Source: Acidovorax sp. A79
GTDB lineage: Bacteria > Pseudomonadota > Gammaproteobacteria > Burkholderiales > Burkholderiaceae_C
NCBI RefSeq assembly: GCF_041154505.1
Contig: NZ_AP028672.1
Span: 1,377,001 to 1,441,000 of the forward strand
Direction of reading: 5' to 3'
DNA: 64,000 nucleotides
Part shown: in pieces, positions 60,071-64,000 of the stretch
Layout of the letters: the number at the start of each line of letters is the position of its first letter
Numbering within the stretch: the stretch's first letter is position 1
Notes under the pieces: model-generated
The model's input: the letters and a program-made list of their open reading frames with translations, nothing else
What the model was told of the DNA's origin: nothing
Databases searched by the model: none
Made by a program: the position numbers and the translations under genes

Positions 60071-61039
60071 ATGCCCGCCAGCCACCCCGCGCCGCCCTCG
60101 TCCATCCGCCTGGCCTCCAGCGACTTTGCGGGGCCTGACAAGGCCGCCGCGTTGCGCGAACTGTATGGGCGCGAGCTGATGCGCGTCGATCTCTGGAGCC
60201 ATGCCAATGCCCAGGGCTCTTTCGAGTTTTCCACCAGCGTGACGACCTTGGGCCAGGACGTGGTCCATGCAAGGACGCTGTGCACGCCCGCCCACCAAGC
60301 GCGCTCGCGCGCGCTGATGCAGGACGGCTGCGACGACATTTTTCTGGCCACCAGCCGCGCCCCCATGGTGCTGCGGACCCCGCACGGTGAGCAGCATTTG
60401 CCTGCGAACAGCATGGTCGTGGTGTCAAAGGCGCGCGAGTACGAGGTCATCACGCCCTGTGGCGGCCCCACGGCCTGCGTGCTGATGCCGCACGCCAGCA
60501 TCGCGCCCCTGGTGCCGCGCCTGGAAGAGGCTCCGCTGCTCGTGCTGCAGCCCGGTGCGCCCAGCGGCGCGCTGGCCCTGGCCTACGCCCAGCTGCTGGC
60601 CGAAAGCGCACCGCTGGCGCCGCCGCAGCAGGATCTGGCCGTGGCCCACCTGCGCGAGCTGCTGGCGGGCGCCATCGCCCCGGCCCTTCAGGCCCACCTG
60701 CCGCCAGGGCGTGCGGCACAGGCCACCCCGCGTCTGGCGCTGATCCGCCACGACATGCAGGCGCGGCTGGGGCAAGCCAGCCTTTCGCTGGAAGAGGTGG
60801 CGCGGCGCCACCACCTCACGCCGCGCCAGGTGCAGCGCCTGTTCGCGCAAGAGGGCACCTGCTTTTCCGACGCGCTGCGCGAGGCACGCCTGGACCGCGC
60901 CCGCGCGCTGCTGCAGGCCCCCGCGCAACGCCAGCGCCGCGTGCTCGACATCGCGCTCGACTGTGGCTTCGCCGACATCTCCACTTTCAACCGGGCCTTC
61001 CGCCGGCGCTTCGGGCTGGCGCCGTCCGATCTGCGCTAG
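60071..61039 (+). CDS. AraC-family transcriptional regulator (upstream of two IPTL-CTERM-type genes)
   Basis: 322 residues: AraC-binding-like N-terminal domain (about 30-190) and C-terminal HTH_18 domain (about 220-320) with LSLEEVARRHHLTPRQVQRL and LDIALDCGFADISTFNRAF. It has the same domain layout as the AraC protein at 53716. It is followed on the same strand after 93 bp by an IPTL-CTERM gene and then a second beta-helix gene. It probably controls these surface proteins. Confidence 0.92.
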   Translation: MPASHPAPPSSIRLASSDFAGPDKAAALRELYGRELMRVDLWSHANAQGSFEFSTSVTTLGQDVVHARTLCTPAHQARSRALMQDGCDDIFLATSRAPMVLRTPHGEQHLPANSMVVVSKAREYEVITPCGGPTACVLMPHASIAPLVPRLEEAPLLVLQPGAPSGALALAYAQLLAESAPLAPPQQDLAVAHLRELLAGAIAPALQAHLPPGRAAQATPRLALIRHDMQARLGQASLSLEEVARRHHLTPRQVQRLFAQEGTCFSDALREARLDRARALLQAPAQRQRRVLDIALDCGFADISTFNRAFRRRFGLAPSDLR

Positions 61040-61132
61040 GAGCCTGTCGGACTGGGGCATGTCGCCTGGTGCATGGCGCTTTTGTCGCGCCGTGCGCAGA
61101 CGGCCGGGCGGTTCTTTTGAAGAATCGCCGCG

Positions 61133-62749
61133 ATGCTGTTCACACCCGCTTACACCGCGCCGGCCCTGGCGGTCGCCCTGCTCCTACCCGCTGCTGCATC
61201 GGCCGCCACGTTCACGGTGAACGACACAGGCGACGCCCCCTTGAGCGTCTCCGTGCCCTGCAACGGCGGGATCACCCCCTGCACGCTGCGCGCCGCCATC
61301 GAGGCGGCCAACAACAATCCCGCATCGGCCGACACCATCAATTTCAACTTCTCGAGCGGCTCCGTCACCATCGAGCCCCAAAGCCCGCTGCCCGCCATCG
61401 CCGGCGTGACCACCATCGACGGCTACGCCCTCGGCGCAGGCATCCCCAACACCTTGCCCGTGGGCAATGACGCCTACATCAGCACCCGCATCGACGGTGC
61501 CAACGCGGGCGCGGGCACGCACGGCCTGCGGTTCGTGCCGGGCGCATCCGGCTCGGTGCTGCGCGGGCTCGCCATCACCGGTTTCGGGGGCCACGGCGTC
61601 GTGCTGGACGGGCAAGGCTCCGCGAACGGCTTGGTGGGCGTGGCCATCGCGGGCAACTTCATCGGCACCAATGGCAGCGGCACGGGCGGCGACCAGACCG
61701 GCGCGCTGGTCAACCTGTTCTCGGGCATCTATATCGACAACAGCGCCAGCAACACCACGGTGGGTGGCGCCAACCCGGCCGACCGCAACCTCATCGTGGC
61801 CAGCAGCAGCGGGCGGGCCGTTTCGCTGGGCGCTTCTCCAGGCACGCTGGTGCAGGGCAACTACATCGGCACGAACCGCGCGGGCACGGCACGCGTCAGC
61901 ACTCATACGGGCATTGCCGTGGCCAGCCCCCAAGGCGCCGGCAGCATGGTGCGCGGCAACGTGATCGGCGCCGCCGACACGGGGGTGATCCTCCATGGCG
62001 GCGCCCGCAATGCAACGCTGCAGGGCAACGCCATCGGCGTGGGCGCCGACGGCACGGCCAGCGTGGCGGGCAGCGGCAACGGCGTGTACATCACCGACGG
62101 CGGACTGCCCCTCAGCCCGTGGTTCATCCACATCGGCGGCACCGACCCCGGCGAGGGCAACACCGTCGGCCATTGGGGGGGCAACGGCATCCGCGTGGAG
62201 CACAGCTCCGCGCCCGCTCCCGCCCTGCGCTACCACAGCTTCACGAACAACAGCATCCACGGCAACGCGGGCCGGGGCATCGCGCTGGTGGACACCGCCG
62301 GCAGCGACCCGGCCACGGTGAACAGCGGCCAGCCCGCACCCGCCATCACCGGCGCCACCAGCACGGTGGTGAATTTCAGCTTCAGCAGCGTGGCAAACAC
62401 CACGCAGCGCTTCGAGGTGTTTGGCAATACCAGTTGCGGCACGCCGCAAGGGCGCGTCTTCCTCGGTTCGCTGCAAACGGGCACCGACGGCAGCGGCCAG
62501 GTGAACGGCAGCATCAATCTGCCGCCCCAGCCCGCAGGCACCTACCTGAGCATGACCGCGACGCGCTATTTCAGCGGCGGCGGCGGCAACAACCAGGAAA
62601 CCTCGGAGTTTTCGGCCTGCGCGCAAGTGCCGGGCGGCCCCGCGGGCAACCCCAGCGCCATTCCGACACTGGGCCACGCGGCACTGGCGCTGCTCGCGGC
62701 CCTGCTGGCGAGCCTGGGTGCTCTTAAAAAGAGAGCTGCTCGCGCTTGA
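61133..62749 (+). CDS. IPTL-CTERM surface protein with CSLREA-like start and beta-helix
   Basis: 538 residues. Signal peptide about 1-23 (PAAASAATF). The start of the mature part, TFTVNDTGDAPLSVSV followed by CTLRAAIEAANN, is the CSLREA-type domain. A parallel beta-helix (about 90-390) with rungs such as GLRFVPGASGSVLRGLAI and GNFIGTNGSGTGGD follows, then a beta-sandwich segment with FEVFGNTSC, and the sorting signal IPTLGHAALALLAALLA plus a basic tail KKRAARA. The last residues and the stop codon are encoded within copy E of the dispersed repeat, which also supplies the upstream part of the next gene. Surface adhesin-like role is inferred. Confidence 0.85.
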   Translation: MLFTPAYTAPALAVALLLPAAASAATFTVNDTGDAPLSVSVPCNGGITPCTLRAAIEAANNNPASADTINFNFSSGSVTIEPQSPLPAIAGVTTIDGYALGAGIPNTLPVGNDAYISTRIDGANAGAGTHGLRFVPGASGSVLRGLAITGFGGHGVVLDGQGSANGLVGVAIAGNFIGTNGSGTGGDQTGALVNLFSGIYIDNSASNTTVGGANPADRNLIVASSSGRAVSLGASPGTLVQGNYIGTNRAGTARVSTHTGIAVASPQGAGSMVRGNVIGAADTGVILHGGARNATLQGNAIGVGADGTASVAGSGNGVYITDGGLPLSPWFIHIGGTDPGEGNTVGHWGGNGIRVEHSSAPAPALRYHSFTNNSIHGNAGRGIALVDTAGSDPATVNSGQPAPAITGATSTVVNFSFSSVANTTQRFEVFGNTSCGTPQGRVFLGSLQTGTDGSGQVNGSINLPPQPAGTYLSMTATRYFSGGGGNNQETSEFSACAQVPGGPAGNPSAIPTLGHAALALLAALLASLGALKKRAARA

Positions 62750-62775
62750 TGTGCGGGCGCTAGAGGCCAAAATGA
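62724..62775 (+). repeat. Dispersed palindromic repeat, copy E (spanning two gene ends)
   Basis: AGCTGCTCGCGCTTGATG, then GGGCGCTAGAGGCC and AAAATGATC. It encodes the basic C-terminal tail and stop of the IPTL-CTERM protein at 61133-62749 and the leader and first codon of the gene at 62772. Confidence 0.7.
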
Positions 62776-64000
62776 TCAAAAAAATACTGCTACCCGCCCT
62801 GCTGTGCGCCAGCGCCGCGCAGGCGGCCACCTACACCGTCAACGACGCGGGCGACGCCGCCGACGCGAACCCGGGCGACGGCCTGTGCGCCACAGCCGGC
62901 GGCACCTGCACGCTGCGCGCGGCCATCGAGCAGGCCAACGCCCACATCAGCGCGGACACCATCGCCTTCAACTTCGGCGGCGTGCCCACCACCATCAGCC
63001 TCGCCACGCCGCTGCCGCCGATCACCTACCCGGCCACCATCGACGGCTATACCAACGGCGGCACGCCCAACAGCGCGGCCACGGGCACCAACGCGGTCAT
63101 TACCGTGCGCATCGACGGCGCGAACGCCGGAGCGGGGGCGAACGGCATCCTCTTCTTGAACGGCGCCTCCGATTCGGTGCTGCGCGGCGTGGCCGTCACG
63201 CGCTTCGGCGGCGCGGGCGTGATGGTGAACGCCCAGCAGATCTACAACCTGAACATGGTGCGGGTACTGGGCAACTTCATCGGCACCGACGGCAGCGGGT
63301 CGGCCGACGACGCGACGGGCCTGCTGGCCAACCGGCGGGGCATCTCCGTCATGCTCTATGCCCAGGCCACGCTCGTGGGCGACGGCACGCCCGCCGGGCG
63401 CAACCTGGTCGTGGCCCGCGCCGATGGCCAGAGCTTTTACCTCGAAGACCAGGTGGTGGACACCCACATCACCGACAACCTCATCGGCACCGACCACAGC
63501 GGCAACCAGCCGCGCGGCGGCGCGCCCATCGCCATCAGGGTGATTGGCACCAGCGGCATCACCATCCAGGGCAACGTGATCGGCGCGCGGGAGACGGGCA
63601 TCGAGATAGCGAACGAAAGCCACGGGAACGCCATCGTCTCCAATCTGATCGGCGTGGGCGTCGACGGCACCTCGCCCATCGGCGGCAGCGGCCACGGCGT
63701 ACTCATCCGCCACACCCAGAACGCGAACGGCGCCTTCCCCTTGCGCACCCGCGTGGGCGGCGCCAGCGCGGGCCAGGGCAACACCATCGCCCACTGGGGC
63801 GGCAACGGCATCCGCGTGCAGCGCGACGAGCTCGCCGTGGACGCGCCGGAAAGCAACCGATGGCTGGGCAACCGCATCCACAGCAACGGCGCCTTGGGGC
63901 TGGAGCTAATCGATCCTGCCAACCCCCCCGCCATGGGGGCCGACCCCGCGCAGCCCCCACCCATCTGGGCCGTGCACATGCCCATGATCGCCAGCGCCAC
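62772..64000 (+). CDS. Beta-helix surface protein, CSLREA-like (partial, 3' end beyond right edge)
   Basis: The first 409 codons are present; the frame runs off the edge, so the IPTL-type signal cannot be seen. Signal peptide about 1-18 (LLCASAAQA), then ATYTVNDAGDAADANPGDGL and CTLRAAIEQANAH as in the preceding protein, followed by a beta-helix with rungs of the type GNFIGTDGSGSADD and GNVIGARETGIEI. It is a paralogue of the upstream gene, from which it is separated by 22 bp. The ATG at 62772 is at the edge of repeat copy E. It probably shares the operon and AraC control of its neighbour. Confidence 0.85.
   Translation, partial: MIKKILLPALLCASAAQAATYTVNDAGDAADANPGDGLCATAGGTCTLRAAIEQANAHISADTIAFNFGGVPTTISLATPLPPITYPATIDGYTNGGTPNSAATGTNAVITVRIDGANAGAGANGILFLNGASDSVLRGVAVTRFGGAGVMVNAQQIYNLNMVRVLGNFIGTDGSGSADDATGLLANRRGISVMLYAQATLVGDGTPAGRNLVVARADGQSFYLEDQVVDTHITDNLIGTDHSGNQPRGGAPIAIRVIGTSGITIQGNVIGARETGIEIANESHGNAIVSNLIGVGVDGTSPIGGSGHGVLIRHTQNANGAFPLRTRVGGASAGQGNTIAHWGGNGIRVQRDELAVDAPESNRWLGNRIHSNGALGLELIDPANPPAMGADPAQPPPIWAVHMPMIASA

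Overview
The window is GC-rich throughout, with densely packed, often 4-bp-overlapping genes. Content points to a betaproteobacterium of the Burkholderiales, most likely Comamonadaceae (Acidovorax-like). Pointers are three orphan Bug/TTT-type periplasmic binding proteins, argH next to a LytS/LytTR (AlgZ/AlgR-like) pair, pbpC with an alpha-2-macroglobulin gene, IPTL-CTERM surface proteins, and a dispersed palindromic repeat of the kind I associate with that family. The genus is inference, not a database result. I saw no tRNA, rRNA, CRISPR array, phage or insertion sequence.

Layout. 1-7.7 kb: an amino-acid catabolic cluster on the minus strand (ALDH7-type aldehyde dehydrogenase, FAD oxidoreductase, ABC binding protein, aminotransferase, ThDP enzyme cut by the left edge) with a divergent LysR regulator. 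7.7-12.6 kb: a lower-GC OafA-like acyltransferase, a Cache-GGDEF protein and a TipAS-GNAT pair. 12.8-22.1 kb: an IclR regulator divergent from a large operon joining a Pot-type ABC importer to a three-subunit HcnABC/opine-oxidase-like flavoenzyme, followed by a membrane-anchored dihaem cytochrome c. 22.1-25.9 kb: an ECF sigma/anti-sigma pair and a cupredoxin-globin-DUF3034 operon; both operons carry the same predicted ECF promoter (TGAATCC-N16-CGTA). 26-34.3 kb: an EamA transporter; a CoA-ligase/citryl-CoA-lyase/SDR/Bug operon with an internally duplicated protein of unknown function and a divergent IclR regulator; an FMN alpha-hydroxy-acid dehydrogenase. 34.5-48.8 kb: a PAS-GGDEF protein, pbpC-membrane protein-alpha-2-macroglobulin operon, and divergent katE with a ferritin-like gene. 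48.8-53.5 kb: Bug protein, argH, histidine kinase and LytTR regulator. 53.7-64 kb: two AraC regulators, each next to IPTL-CTERM beta-helix surface-protein genes (two complete, one cut by the right edge and one frameshifted remnant), interrupted by a Bug/adenosine-deaminase-like operon with its LysR regulator.

The most unusual material is of four kinds. (1) Seven copies of one dispersed repeat; one copy encodes the predicted signal peptide of a cupredoxin, one encodes the tail of an IPTL-CTERM protein, and two lie inside pbpC and the alpha-2-macroglobulin gene. (2) Recurrent AraC plus IPTL-CTERM surface-protein modules with a decayed copy. (3) A readable ECF promoter shared by two operons. (4) Paired palindromes in both IclR intergenic regions that look like the regulator operators.
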